From: AC-32 sp045806105
GTDB lineage: Bacteria > Actinomycetota > Thermoleophilia > Gaiellales > Gaiellaceae
Length of the DNA stretch: 36,583 nt
Direction: 5' to 3'
NCBI GenBank assembly: GCA_045806105.1
Contig: JBJMJY010000062.1
Span: 1 to 36,583 of the forward strand
Made by a program: the position numbers and the translations under genes. Below are positions 1-7,066 of the stretch, piece by piece. The stretch's first letter is position 1; each line of letters begins with the position of its first letter. The notes under the pieces were generated by a model. The model was given only the letters and a program-made list of their open reading frames with translations. It had not been told where the DNA came from and did no database searches.

Positions 1-891
1 CTCGCGGCCGCGGCGGACATCGCGTGCGCGATGTCGGTCGAGGCGTTGCAGGGCTCGACGCAGGGCTTCCGGCCGGAGATTCAGGAGCTTCGTCCGCTGC
101 GCGGCCAGGCGGAGTCGGCGGCAAACGTCATGCGACTGCTCGACCGGTCCACGATGATGGCCTCCCACCGGTGGTGCGGACGCGTGCAGGACGCCTACTC
201 GCTCCGGTGCGCGCCGCAGGTTCACGGGGCCTCGCGCGACCTGCTCCGCTACGTCGAGGAGACGGTGACCGTCGAGCTGAATGCCGCGACGGACAACCCG
301 CTCGTGCTCGTGGACGAGGACGAGATCGTCTCGGCGGGGAACTTCCACGGACAGCCCGTTGCCTTTGCGCTCGATGCGCTGGCGATGGCGGTGTCGGAGC
401 TCGCGAACATCTCGGAGAGGCGGACGGAGCGGCTGGTCAACCCGGCGCTCTCCGAGGGCTTGCCGGCGTTCCTCGCACCGAACGGCGGGCTCAACTCCGG
501 CTTCATGATTCCCCAGTACGTGGCCGCGTCGCTCGTCAGCGAGAACAAGGCCCTCGCGCATCCGGCGAGCGTCGACTCCATCCCGACGAGCGCCGGCCAG
601 GAGGATCATGTTTCGATGGGCAACGCCGCCGGGCTGAAGGCGTGGCAGGTGCTGGCGAACGCAGAGCGGGCGTTGGCGATCGAGCTGCTCGCGGGCGCGC
701 AGGCCGTTGAGTTCCTGGCGCCGCTCGAGCCCGGTGTGGGAACCGAGGCTGCCCGGCGCTTCGTGCGAACGCTGTCGCCGCGGGTGACGGAGGACCGGTC
801 CCTCGCTGCGGACATCGAGTCGGTGGCGGCCGCGATCCGCGACGGATCGGTGGCGGACCCTGTCGAGGCAGAGGTGGGCGAGCTGCGGTGA
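1..891 (+). CDS. hutH: Histidine ammonia-lyase, 3' part (start lies outside the window)
   Basis: Converts L-histidine to trans-urocanate and ammonia, the first step of histidine degradation, in the cytoplasm. The frame is open from base 1, so about 296 C-terminal residues of a roughly 510-residue enzyme are visible. The Ala-Ser-Gly triad that forms the MIO cofactor is therefore not in the window. Family blocks are clear: VQDAYSLRCAPQVHGA, TDNPLV, SAGNFHGQPVAFALD, LNSGFMIPQYVAASL and SENKALAHPASVDS followed by the QEDHVSMG block. The stop overlaps the next start (GTGA), and hutU and hutI follow, which confirms a hut operon rather than phenylalanine or tyrosine ammonia-lyase. Confidence 0.97.
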   Translation, partial: LAAAADIACAMSVEALQGSTQGFRPEIQELRPLRGQAESAANVMRLLDRSTMMASHRWCGRVQDAYSLRCAPQVHGASRDLLRYVEETVTVELNAATDNPLVLVDEDEIVSAGNFHGQPVAFALDALAMAVSELANISERRTERLVNPALSEGLPAFLAPNGGLNSGFMIPQYVAASLVSENKALAHPASVDSIPTSAGQEDHVSMGNAAGLKAWQVLANAERALAIELLAGAQAVEFLAPLEPGVGTEAARRFVRTLSPRVTEDRSLAADIESVAAAIRDGSVADPVEAEVGELR

Positions 892-1097
892 GCGCTCGGC
901 GTCAGCTCCCGAAACGGCCGTTCCGCGACAGCGCGATCTTCTACGGCGTGCTGGCGCTGCTCGGCTTCGGCTTCCTGCTCCTGACGGGACAGGAGGCCGG
1001 CCGCGCGGCCTTCGGTGCGTTCGCCGCCTTCGCGCTGGCGACGTCGTGGAGCTGGTGGCGCTTCGCCCGGGCGCGGGAGCAGGAGGAGGAAAAGTGA
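888..1097 (+). CDS. Small two-helix membrane protein within the hut operon
   Basis: A 69-residue protein starting at a GTG that overlaps the hutH stop (GTGA); its stop in turn overlaps the GTG of hutU. A basic N-terminus (residues 1-13) precedes a hydrophobic segment at about 16-34. A second segment at about 40-58 is rich in Ala, Phe and Trp, and the tail is charged (RAREQEEEK). This predicts two transmembrane helices. I do not recognise a family. The double overlap argues that it is translated together with the hut enzymes, so it could assist transport or anchoring, but no function can be read from the sequence. Confidence 0.72.
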   Translation: MSARRQLPKRPFRDSAIFYGVLALLGFGFLLLTGQEAGRAAFGAFAAFALATSWSWWRFARAREQEEEK

Positions 1098-2803
1098 CCG
1101 CGGTCGGAACGGTCGACGCGACGGTCGAAGCGCTCTGCGGCGACCTCTCCCGGATCCGCGCACCGCGCGGCACGGCGCTGAACGCGCGGTCGTGGTCGAC
1201 CGAGGCGCCGCTCCGGATGCTGCTGAACAACCTCGACGCGGAGGTCGCCGAGCATCCCGAGCAGCTCGTCGTCTACGGCGGCACCGGTCGGGCGGCCCGC
1301 TCGCACGAGGCGCTGCGCGCGATCGTCCGCACGCTGCTCCGGCTCGGCGACGACGAGACGCTGCTCGTGCAGAGCGGCAAGCCAGTCGGCGTGTTCCGCA
1401 CTCACGTGTCTGCGCCGCGGGTCCTCATCGCGAACTCGTTGCTCGTGCCGCGCTGGGCGACGTGGGACGAGTTCCGCCGGCTCGAGGCGCTCGGGTTGAC
1501 GATGTTCGGGCAGATGACAGCCGGGAGCTGGATCTACATCGGCAGCCAGGGAATCCTGCAGGGCACCTACCAGACGTTCGTCGCCGCCGCGGAGAAGCAC
1601 TTTCGCGCGGCCGATCTGTCCGGCCGCACGATCCTCACCGCCGGGCTTGGCGGGATGGGCGGCGCGCAGCCGCTTGCGGCGACGCTGGCGGGAGCGGCGA
1701 TCCTGTGCGTGGAGGTCGACGCGGCGCGGATCGAACGGCGCCTGGAGACGCGGTACCTCGACGAGGCGACCGGGTCGCTGGAAGACGCGGTAGCGCGCGT
1801 GCGCGAAGCTGCTGCGGAAGGGCGCGCACTGTCGGTCGGGCTGCTCGGGAATGCCGCCGAGGTCGTGCCGGAACTCGTGAGGCGCGGCGAGGCCTTCGAT
1901 CTCGTCACGGACCAGACAGCGGCACATGACCCGCTCAACGGCTACGTGCCGGTCGGGCTCGACGTTGCGGAGGCGGCGGCGCTACGGCAGAGCGACCCGC
2001 AGGAGTACCTGCGCCGAGCCCGCGAGTCGATCGCGCGGCACGTGGAGGCGCTGCTCGGGTACGTCCGGAGCGGTAGCTATGTTTTCGATTATGGCAACAA
2101 CCTGCGAGGGGAGGCACTAGAGGCCGGGCTCGAGGAGGCGTTCGCATACCCGGGCTTCGTCCCGGCCTATATCCGGCCGCTGTTCTGTCGCGGCATCGGC
2201 CCGTTCCGATGGGCCGCCCTCTCCGGCGATCCGGACGACATTCACGCCATCGACCGCCGCCTCCTGGAGCTCTTCCCGGGCGACGGCGCCCTCCAGCGAT
2301 GGCTGACGCTTGCGCCCGACCGCGTCGCGTTCCAGGGTCTGCCTGCCCGGATCTGCTGGCTCGGCTACGGCGATCGCGCCCGCGCCGGGCTCGCGATCAA
2401 CGATCTCGTTCGCAACGGCGAGGTGAAGGCTCCCGTCGTCATCGGGCGCGACCACCTCGACTCGGGCTCGGTCGCCTCGCCGTACCGCGAGACGGAGGCA
2501 ATGGAGGACGGCTCCGACGCGATCGCGGACTGGCCGATCCTGAACGCGCTCGTGAACGTCGCCGCGGGAGCGACGTGGGTCAGCGTCCACCACGGCGGAG
2601 GCGTCGGGATCGGCAACTCGATCCACGCGGGGATGGTCGTCGTCGCCGACGGCAGCGACGAGATGGCTGAGCGCCTCGAGCGGGTGCTCACCACCGATCC
2701 CGGCACCGGCGTGCTCCGCCACGCGGACGCGGGCTACCCGGACGCGCTCGCCGCTGCCGCAGAGCAGGGGCTCGACGTGCCGATGCCGCCTCGCCGCGCA
2801 TGA
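1094..2803 (+). CDS. hutU: Urocanate hydratase
   Basis: Converts urocanate to 4-imidazolone-5-propionate using tightly bound NAD+ as electrophile; second hut step, cytoplasmic. The GTG at 1094 is preceded by a strong AGGAGGAGG ribosome site and gives 569 residues, close to the usual 550-570. Longer in-frame starts would run into the upstream gene. Conserved blocks are GGTGRAARS, GSWIYIGSQGILQGTYQTF, the nucleotide-binding GLGGMGGAQPLA, TDQTAAHDPLNGYVP, GSYVFDYGNNLRGEA, ARICWLGYGDRARAG with the family's active-site cysteine, and the C-terminal HHGGGVGIGNSIHAG. It overlaps hutI by ATGA. The identification is secure. Confidence 0.97.
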   Translation: MTAVGTVDATVEALCGDLSRIRAPRGTALNARSWSTEAPLRMLLNNLDAEVAEHPEQLVVYGGTGRAARSHEALRAIVRTLLRLGDDETLLVQSGKPVGVFRTHVSAPRVLIANSLLVPRWATWDEFRRLEALGLTMFGQMTAGSWIYIGSQGILQGTYQTFVAAAEKHFRAADLSGRTILTAGLGGMGGAQPLAATLAGAAILCVEVDAARIERRLETRYLDEATGSLEDAVARVREAAAEGRALSVGLLGNAAEVVPELVRRGEAFDLVTDQTAAHDPLNGYVPVGLDVAEAAALRQSDPQEYLRRARESIARHVEALLGYVRSGSYVFDYGNNLRGEALEAGLEEAFAYPGFVPAYIRPLFCRGIGPFRWAALSGDPDDIHAIDRRLLELFPGDGALQRWLTLAPDRVAFQGLPARICWLGYGDRARAGLAINDLVRNGEVKAPVVIGRDHLDSGSVASPYRETEAMEDGSDAIADWPILNALVNVAAGATWVSVHHGGGVGIGNSIHAGMVVVADGSDEMAERLERVLTTDPGTGVLRHADAGYPDALAAAAEQGLDVPMPPRRA

Positions 2804-4044
2804 CCGAGCGCGGCGGCGCCGGCAGCGGCGCGCTGCTCATCCGGGATCTGGCACAGCTGGTCACCCCGACGGCCGGCGCCCGTGCACCCGCGCGCGGGAT
2901 GGCGTTCGGCGAGCTCGACGTCGTCGAAGGGGCGTTCGTCTTCTGCGACGGCGGCCGCGTGGTGGCGACGGGTGCGATGTCGGCGCTCGCCCCGCTCGCG
3001 TCGGACGTCGAGGAGCTCGACGGCTCCGGCCTCTGCGCGATCCCGGGGCTCGTCGACTGCCACACGCACCCGTGCTTCCTCGGCGACCGCGTCGACGAGT
3101 TCGCGCTGCGCGCCCGCGGGGCGTCCTACGAGGAGCTCCACGCCGCCGGGGGCGGAATCCTTTCGACGGTCCGCGCGACGCGCGAGGGGGAGGAGAGCGA
3201 CCTGCGCACGGCGGTCGAGCGGCACCGCGACTGGATGCTGCGCTGGGGCACGACGACGTTCGAGGGCAAGTCCGGCTACGGGCTCGACCGCGACACGGAG
3301 CTCGCCTCGCTCCGCGCCGTCGCCGCGGCGGGCGGCGTGCCGACGTGGCTTGGCGCGCACGCGATACCACCGGAGTTTGGCGACGCCGAGGCGTACCTCG
3401 ACTTCGCCCTGGCCGAAGTGCTGCCCGGAGCCGTGGCTCTGGCCGAGGCCGCGGACGTCTTCGTCGAGGAGGGCGCCTTCAGCGTCGAGCAGGCTCGGCG
3501 GTACCTCGTGGCCTGCGCCGGGACGGGCCTCGCGCTGCGGCTGCACGGGGACCAGTTCAACGAGCTCGGTGCGGTCGAGCTCGCGATCGAGTTCGGCGCA
3601 CGCTCCGTCGACCACCTGGAGGCGACCGGCGAGGCAGGGATCCGTGCACTCGCGGCGAGCGATGTCATCGGTGTCCTCCTCCCGGCGAGCGCGCTCTTCC
3701 TCGACCGGCCGATGCCTCCGGCCCGCGCGCTCGCAGATGCCGGCGCCGCGATCGCGCTCGCGACCGACTTCAACCCCGGCAGCGCGTTCTGCGAGAGCCT
3801 GCCGCTCGTCTGCTCGCTCGCCTGCACGCAGCTCCACCTGAGCCCGCCGGAGGCCCTCGCCGCCTGCACCGTCAATGCGGCCGAGGTGCTCGGGCTGGCC
3901 GATCGCCGCGGGCGGATCGCGCCCGGTTACGACGCCGATCTCGTCCTGCTCGACGCGCCGGACTGGCGGCACCTCGCCTACCACCTCGGAGGAGATCTGA
4001 TCGCGAACGTGATCCAGCGCGGCCACGTCGCGTGGTCGCGCTGA
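2800..4044 (+). CDS. hutI: Imidazolonepropionase
   Basis: Hydrolyses 4-imidazolone-5-propionate to N-formimino-L-glutamate, the third hut step, as a metal-dependent amidohydrolase. It has 414 residues, the usual length. The metal-binding HTH is at H88 and H90 in PGLVDCHTHPCFLGDR. Further family blocks are GGGILSTVRATR, GTTTFEGKSGYGL, LGAHAIPPEF, LRLHGDQFNELG (H249), the DHLE at 271-274 and ATDFNPGS with the last ligand D323. It starts at an ATG overlapping the hutU stop. No hutG or hutF follows, so the last step must be encoded elsewhere. Confidence 0.96.
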   Translation: MTERGGAGSGALLIRDLAQLVTPTAGARAPARGMAFGELDVVEGAFVFCDGGRVVATGAMSALAPLASDVEELDGSGLCAIPGLVDCHTHPCFLGDRVDEFALRARGASYEELHAAGGGILSTVRATREGEESDLRTAVERHRDWMLRWGTTTFEGKSGYGLDRDTELASLRAVAAAGGVPTWLGAHAIPPEFGDAEAYLDFALAEVLPGAVALAEAADVFVEEGAFSVEQARRYLVACAGTGLALRLHGDQFNELGAVELAIEFGARSVDHLEATGEAGIRALAASDVIGVLLPASALFLDRPMPPARALADAGAAIALATDFNPGSAFCESLPLVCSLACTQLHLSPPEALAACTVNAAEVLGLADRRGRIAPGYDADLVLLDAPDWRHLAYHLGGDLIANVIQRGHVAWSR

Positions 4045-4047
4045 GGC

Positions 4048-4053
4048 TACGCT
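4048..4053 (+). promoter_or_regulatory. Candidate leaderless -10 box (TACGCT)
   Basis: TACGCT ends 7 bases before the ATG at 4061, and no Shine-Dalgarno sequence precedes that ATG. Spacing and sequence match the other TANNNT boxes in the window, so transcription probably starts at the start codon. No clear -35 is visible. Confidence 0.5.
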
Positions 4054-4060
4054 TGCTCCG

Positions 4061-4492
4061 ATGCCCACGAGAAAGCAGCGGCGGCGACGCCAGAAGGAGC
4101 TGCGGCACGAGTACGAGCTCGTCTACGTCGACGAAGAGGGACACGAGGTCGAGGTCGAGCCGGAGGAAGCGAAGCCGCGCAGCGGTCGTCCGAACGGCAA
4201 GCGCGACAGCGGGCCGGCGAAGAAAAGCCGCTTCGCCCGACCGGTAAAGCAGGTCCAGCCGCCGTCGTGGAGCCGGGTCGTCAAGCGGGCGCTGCTCTTC
4301 GGGCCGCTGATCTTCCTCGCGTTCTCGGTGATCAACAGCAGCCAGCCGATCCTCGGCCGCCTCGCGGTGACCGTCGTCTACACGGCGTTCTTCGTGCCGT
4401 TCATGTACCTGATGGATCGCGCGATGTACCGCGCCTACGTGAGGCGCAGCGGTCAGCAGCTCCCGTCGCGAGGCGCTGCGAAGAAGCGCTAG
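4061..4492 (+). CDS. Basic/acidic membrane protein of unknown function
   Basis: A 143-residue protein with three parts: a very basic start (RKQRRRRQKE), an acidic stretch around 20-45 followed by a basic linker rich in Lys, Arg and Pro to about 80, then two hydrophobic segments at roughly 81-95 and 102-120 and a basic tail. It looks like a small integral membrane protein with a charged cytoplasmic N-terminus. I do not recognise a characterised family. It has its own candidate promoter. It is convergent with the cupin gene; the palindrome CTAG at 4489-4492 supplies both stop codons. Confidence 0.72.
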   Translation: MPTRKQRRRRQKELRHEYELVYVDEEGHEVEVEPEEAKPRSGRPNGKRDSGPAKKSRFARPVKQVQPPSWSRVVKRALLFGPLIFLAFSVINSSQPILGRLAVTVVYTAFFVPFMYLMDRAMYRAYVRRSGQQLPSRGAAKKR

Positions 4493-4839
4493 CGGCGCGC
4501 CGCCGCCTGTTCGTCGCCGCGGTAGTGCCCGGGCCCCGGCCACGGGGCGAGAAGGAGCAACAGCCGCGCGCCCTGGTCGGTCGAGACCGCCCGCCGCTCC
4601 TCCGGGTCGAAGAGGAAGAGCGTCCCTGCCGGAGCGTCGACGGCGCACTCGGCCACCTCGACGCGTGCCGATCCATCGACCACGAGCAGGAACGCGTGCT
4701 CCTTGACCTCGTGATCGCCGAGCCTCTGGCCCGGCTCCAGCCCGATCAGGACCGCGCGCGCGGCGTCGTCGGAGTCCAGGACCGCGGGCGACCGGCTGCC
4801 GCCGGGGGTCTCGATCTCACGCAGGTTCCAGCTCTGCAT
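4489..4839 (-). CDS. Small cupin-domain protein
   Basis: A 116-residue single-domain cupin. The chosen ATG at 4837-4839 opens with MQSWNLREIETPGG and sits 8 bases after a TAGCGT box; an in-frame start 14 codons upstream is possible but would read through that box. Cupin features are the first motif region around LEPGQRLGDHEVKEHAFLL and the second around APAGTLFLFDPEERRAVS, in one beta-barrel. The first motif keeps the His and Glu positions only partly, so metal binding is uncertain. Its role is unknown; small cupins of this kind are often sensors or isomerase-like. It is the only confident minus-strand gene. Confidence 0.75.
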   Translation of the reverse strand: MQSWNLREIETPGGSRSPAVLDSDDAARAVLIGLEPGQRLGDHEVKEHAFLLVVDGSARVEVAECAVDAPAGTLFLFDPEERRAVSTDQGARLLLLLAPWPGPGHYRGDEQAAARR

Positions 4840-4847
4840 CGCGCGGA

Positions 4848-4853
4848 ACGCTA
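4848..4853 (-). promoter_or_regulatory. Candidate leaderless -10 box for the cupin gene (TAGCGT)
   Basis: Read on the minus strand, TAGCGT ends 8 bases before the ATG at 4839, the same geometry as the plus-strand boxes. It supports the shorter start for the cupin gene. Confidence 0.45.
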
Positions 4854-4875
4854 CCCGCCTCGGGCGCGGCTCACA

Positions 4876-4904
4876 CGGCACAGTTTCGTCACACCGCCGT
4901 CACA
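4876..4904 (+). promoter_or_regulatory. CGGCACA-N4-CGTCACAC motif, copy 1, with a second CGTCACA
   Basis: CGGCACA, four bases, then CGTCACAC at 4876-4894, followed by a second CGTCACA at 4898-4904. The same two-part word recurs at 30906-30924, in another intergenic gap. In both places GTCACA lies 21 bases before a TACNNT box (here 4899-4904 and 4926-4931). This could be a transcription-factor site or an upstream promoter element; the factor is unknown. Confidence 0.4.
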
Positions 4905-4925
4905 GACACGCGCGCTGCGCGCGGC

Positions 4926-4931
4926 TACGCT
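4926..4931 (+). promoter_or_regulatory. Orphan -10-like box (TACGCT) in a non-coding gap
   Basis: TACGCT lies in the gap between the divergent cupin and hydrolase genes and points right. The nearest GTG (4936) opens only an 8-codon frame. Transcription from here would yield about 230 nt of apparently non-coding RNA before the next promoter. Confidence 0.3.
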
Positions 4932-5027
4932 CGCAGTGGGGAGGAGGCTGGGTGCGCCTTGAACAGCGAACGCGCGCATGCCCGGCGCGGCGGTCGGCCT
5001 GCGGGACGGCGAGGCGGACCCGGCCCT

Positions 5028-5073
5028 CGGCGACGGGACCGCCATAGGCCCGGCGACGGGAACGCCGTAGGCC
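5028..5073 (+). repeat. 23-bp tandem repeat, two copies, in a non-coding gap
   Basis: Units 5028-5050 and 5051-5073 match at 21 of 23 positions; their core reads CGGCGACGGGA then CGCC and TAGGCC. A degenerate third copy appears at about 5142-5164. The whole stretch 4882-5183 has no convincing gene: short open frames exist on both strands but are Arg/Pro/Gly-rich, lack ribosome sites and resemble no family. It holds the two motif boxes described above, these repeats and the promoter of the downstream hydrolase gene. Confidence 0.6.
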
Positions 5074-5168
5074 CGCCGCCGCAAACGCCACTTCGCGCTG
5101 CAAAGGCCGGCGCCCTGCGCTCCGGAAACACCGCCGGTGCAGCGCCGGGAACGCCGCAGCGCCCTCGT

Positions 5169-5174
5169 TAGACT
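5169..5174 (+). promoter_or_regulatory. Candidate leaderless -10 box (TAGACT)
   Basis: TAGACT ends 9 bases before the GTG at 5184. There is no Shine-Dalgarno sequence. It probably drives the hydrolase-hisS-aspS operon. Confidence 0.5.
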
Positions 5175-5183
5175 CACCGTCCC

Positions 5184-5834
5184 GTGAGCGCGCCTACGAA
5201 CATCGCCGTGGACCGCTACGAGCTCGGCCCGATCGGGACAAACTGCTACGTCGTCCGCGCGTCGCGCGAAGCGCGACAAGCGGTCGTCGTCGACCCCGGC
5301 GGCAACGCGGCCGAGCTGCGACTCGACCTCGCGCGAACCGGCGCGGCCTGTGTCGCGATCCTGATCACCCACGGCCACTGGGACCACCTCGGCGGCGTCG
5401 CCGACCTCGCCGAGGGCACCGGCGCCCCCGTCTACATGGCCGAGGGCGAGCGAGCGCTGCTCGAGAACCTCCCCGACCTCGTGCCCGCCGGCGTGGTCGC
5501 GCGCGCCTATACCGCGGACACGCTGCTGCAGGGCGACGAGAGGCTCGAGCTTGCGGGGATCACCATCGAGACGCTCCAGGTCCCCGGCCACTCGCCGGCG
5601 CACCTCGCGTTCCATGCGGATGGGTGCCTCTTCTCCGGCGACGTCCTCTTCGCGGGCTCGGTCGGCCGCACCGACCTCCCCGGCGCGTACTGGGAGACCC
5701 TCGTCGAGTCGATTCGCCTGCTCAGCGAGCGCTTTCCGCCGGAGACCACCGTCTACCCCGGCCACGGCCAGCCGACCACGCTCGGGGCCGAGCTCGACCG
5801 CAACCCGTTCCTCGCTCCGCTGCGCGCCTCGTGA
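5184..5834 (+). CDS. Metallo-beta-lactamase-fold hydrolase (glyoxalase II-like)
   Basis: A 216-residue single-domain hydrolase of the metallo-beta-lactamase superfamily. Metal ligands are visible as THGHWDH (about residues 60-66), the His in LQVPGHSPAHLAF, the Asp in LFSGDVLF and the His in TVYPGHGQPT. The length and the GPIGTNCYVV opening are typical of the glyoxalase II-like YcbL group. The true substrate, hydroxyacylglutathione or another thioester, cannot be told from sequence, and actinobacteria generally lack glutathione. It overlaps hisS by GTGA; a similar hydrolase often precedes hisS in other bacteria. Confidence 0.88.
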   Translation: MSAPTNIAVDRYELGPIGTNCYVVRASREARQAVVVDPGGNAAELRLDLARTGAACVAILITHGHWDHLGGVADLAEGTGAPVYMAEGERALLENLPDLVPAGVVARAYTADTLLQGDERLELAGITIETLQVPGHSPAHLAFHADGCLFSGDVLFAGSVGRTDLPGAYWETLVESIRLLSERFPPETTVYPGHGQPTTLGAELDRNPFLAPLRAS

Positions 5835-7066
5835 CGACCTTCGAGGCGCCGCGGGGCACCCACGACATCCTCCCCTCGGAACAGCCCCTGTGGAGGCTGG
5901 TCACCGGCGAGGCCGAGCGGCTCTGCTCGCTCTACGGCTACCGGCCGATCCAGACGCCGACCTTCGAGGACACGGCCCTCTTCCAGCGGACTTCCGGCGA
6001 GGGCTCCGACGTCGTGCACAAAGAGATGTACACGTTCACCGACCGCGGCGACCGCTCGCTCACGCTGCGGCCGGAAGCGACGGCGCCGATCGCTCGCGCG
6101 TACCTCGAGCACGGCATGTTCCGCGAGGCGCAGCCGGTGAAGCTCTACACGATCGCGCCGATGTTCCGGTACGCCGCCCCGCAGCGCGGGCGCTTCCGCG
6201 AGCACTGGCAGCTCTCCGTCGAGGCGCTCGGCTCCACGGACCCGGCGATCGACGCCGAGCTGATCCAGCTCTACGACGAGCTGCTCGCGCGGCTCGGCAT
6301 CACGAACTACCGCCTGCTGCTGAACTCGATCGGCGACCAGAACTGCCGTCCGCAGTACCTCGAGCGGCTGACCGCCTGGCTGGACGAGCACGAGGACGTC
6401 CTCGACGACGAGGCGCGCCAGAAGCGCGCGACGAGCCCGTTGCGGGTCTTCGACGTGAAGAGCGAGCGCGTGCAGGAGGCGCTCGGTGAGGCGCCCAAGA
6501 TCGGCGACGCGCTCTGCGACGAGTGCCGCGCGCACTTCGAAGCCCTCCAGGAGCACCTCGAGAACTACGCGGTCGAGTTCGACCTGGTACCGACGCTCGT
6601 GCGCGGGCTCGACTACTACACGCGCACGGCCTTCGAATTCGTCGACGAGGCAATCGGCGCGCAGAGCTCGATCTGCGGCGGCGGGCGCTACGACGACCTG
6701 ATCGAGCAGATCGGCGGCAAGCCGACGCCCGGGATCGGCTTCGGCGCCGGCATCGAGAGGCTTCTGCTCTCGCTCGGGGAGCAGGGGACGGCGACCCGGG
6801 AGGCTGAGCTCGACGTCTTCGTGGCGCTCCACGACGGGGGCGACAAGCCGCGGGTGCTGCCGCTCGTACAGGAGCTGCGTCGTCAGGGCCTCAGCGCGGA
6901 GCTCGACTACGCGGAGCGCTCGCTCAAGGGCCAGCTCACGCACGCCCGCCGTCTCGGCGCGAAGGCAATTGTCGAGTGGCGGCCCGAGCGCTCGGTCGTC
7001 CGGCGCCCCGGCCAGCAGGACGAAGAGGTGCCGACCGCGGAGCTCGCGGCGAGGCTGCGGCAATGA
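5831..7066 (+). CDS. hisS: Histidyl-tRNA synthetase
   Basis: Class II synthetase charging tRNA-His; cytoplasmic, 411 residues. The GTG start overlaps the upstream stop and gives the classic beginning FEAPRGTHDILP. Motif 1 covers YGYRPIQTPTFEDTALFQRT, and TLRPEATAPIARA follows. Motif 2 is KLYTIAPMFRYAAPQRGRF. The histidine-specific block is LVRGLDYYTRTAFEF, and motif 3 is GIGFGAGIERLLL. The C-terminal anticodon-binding domain (about 325-411) ends normally. It overlaps aspS by ATGA, and the hisS-aspS pairing is widespread. Confidence 0.97.
   Translation: MTTFEAPRGTHDILPSEQPLWRLVTGEAERLCSLYGYRPIQTPTFEDTALFQRTSGEGSDVVHKEMYTFTDRGDRSLTLRPEATAPIARAYLEHGMFREAQPVKLYTIAPMFRYAAPQRGRFREHWQLSVEALGSTDPAIDAELIQLYDELLARLGITNYRLLLNSIGDQNCRPQYLERLTAWLDEHEDVLDDEARQKRATSPLRVFDVKSERVQEALGEAPKIGDALCDECRAHFEALQEHLENYAVEFDLVPTLVRGLDYYTRTAFEFVDEAIGAQSSICGGGRYDDLIEQIGGKPTPGIGFGAGIERLLLSLGEQGTATREAELDVFVALHDGGDKPRVLPLVQELRRQGLSAELDYAERSLKGQLTHARRLGAKAIVEWRPERSVVRRPGQQDEEVPTAELAARLRQ

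Noticed and set aside
4959..5171. Short open frames on both strands in the 4882-5183 gap.
   Set aside because: They arise from the tandem repeats, lack ribosome sites and have compositions typical of random GC-rich DNA.
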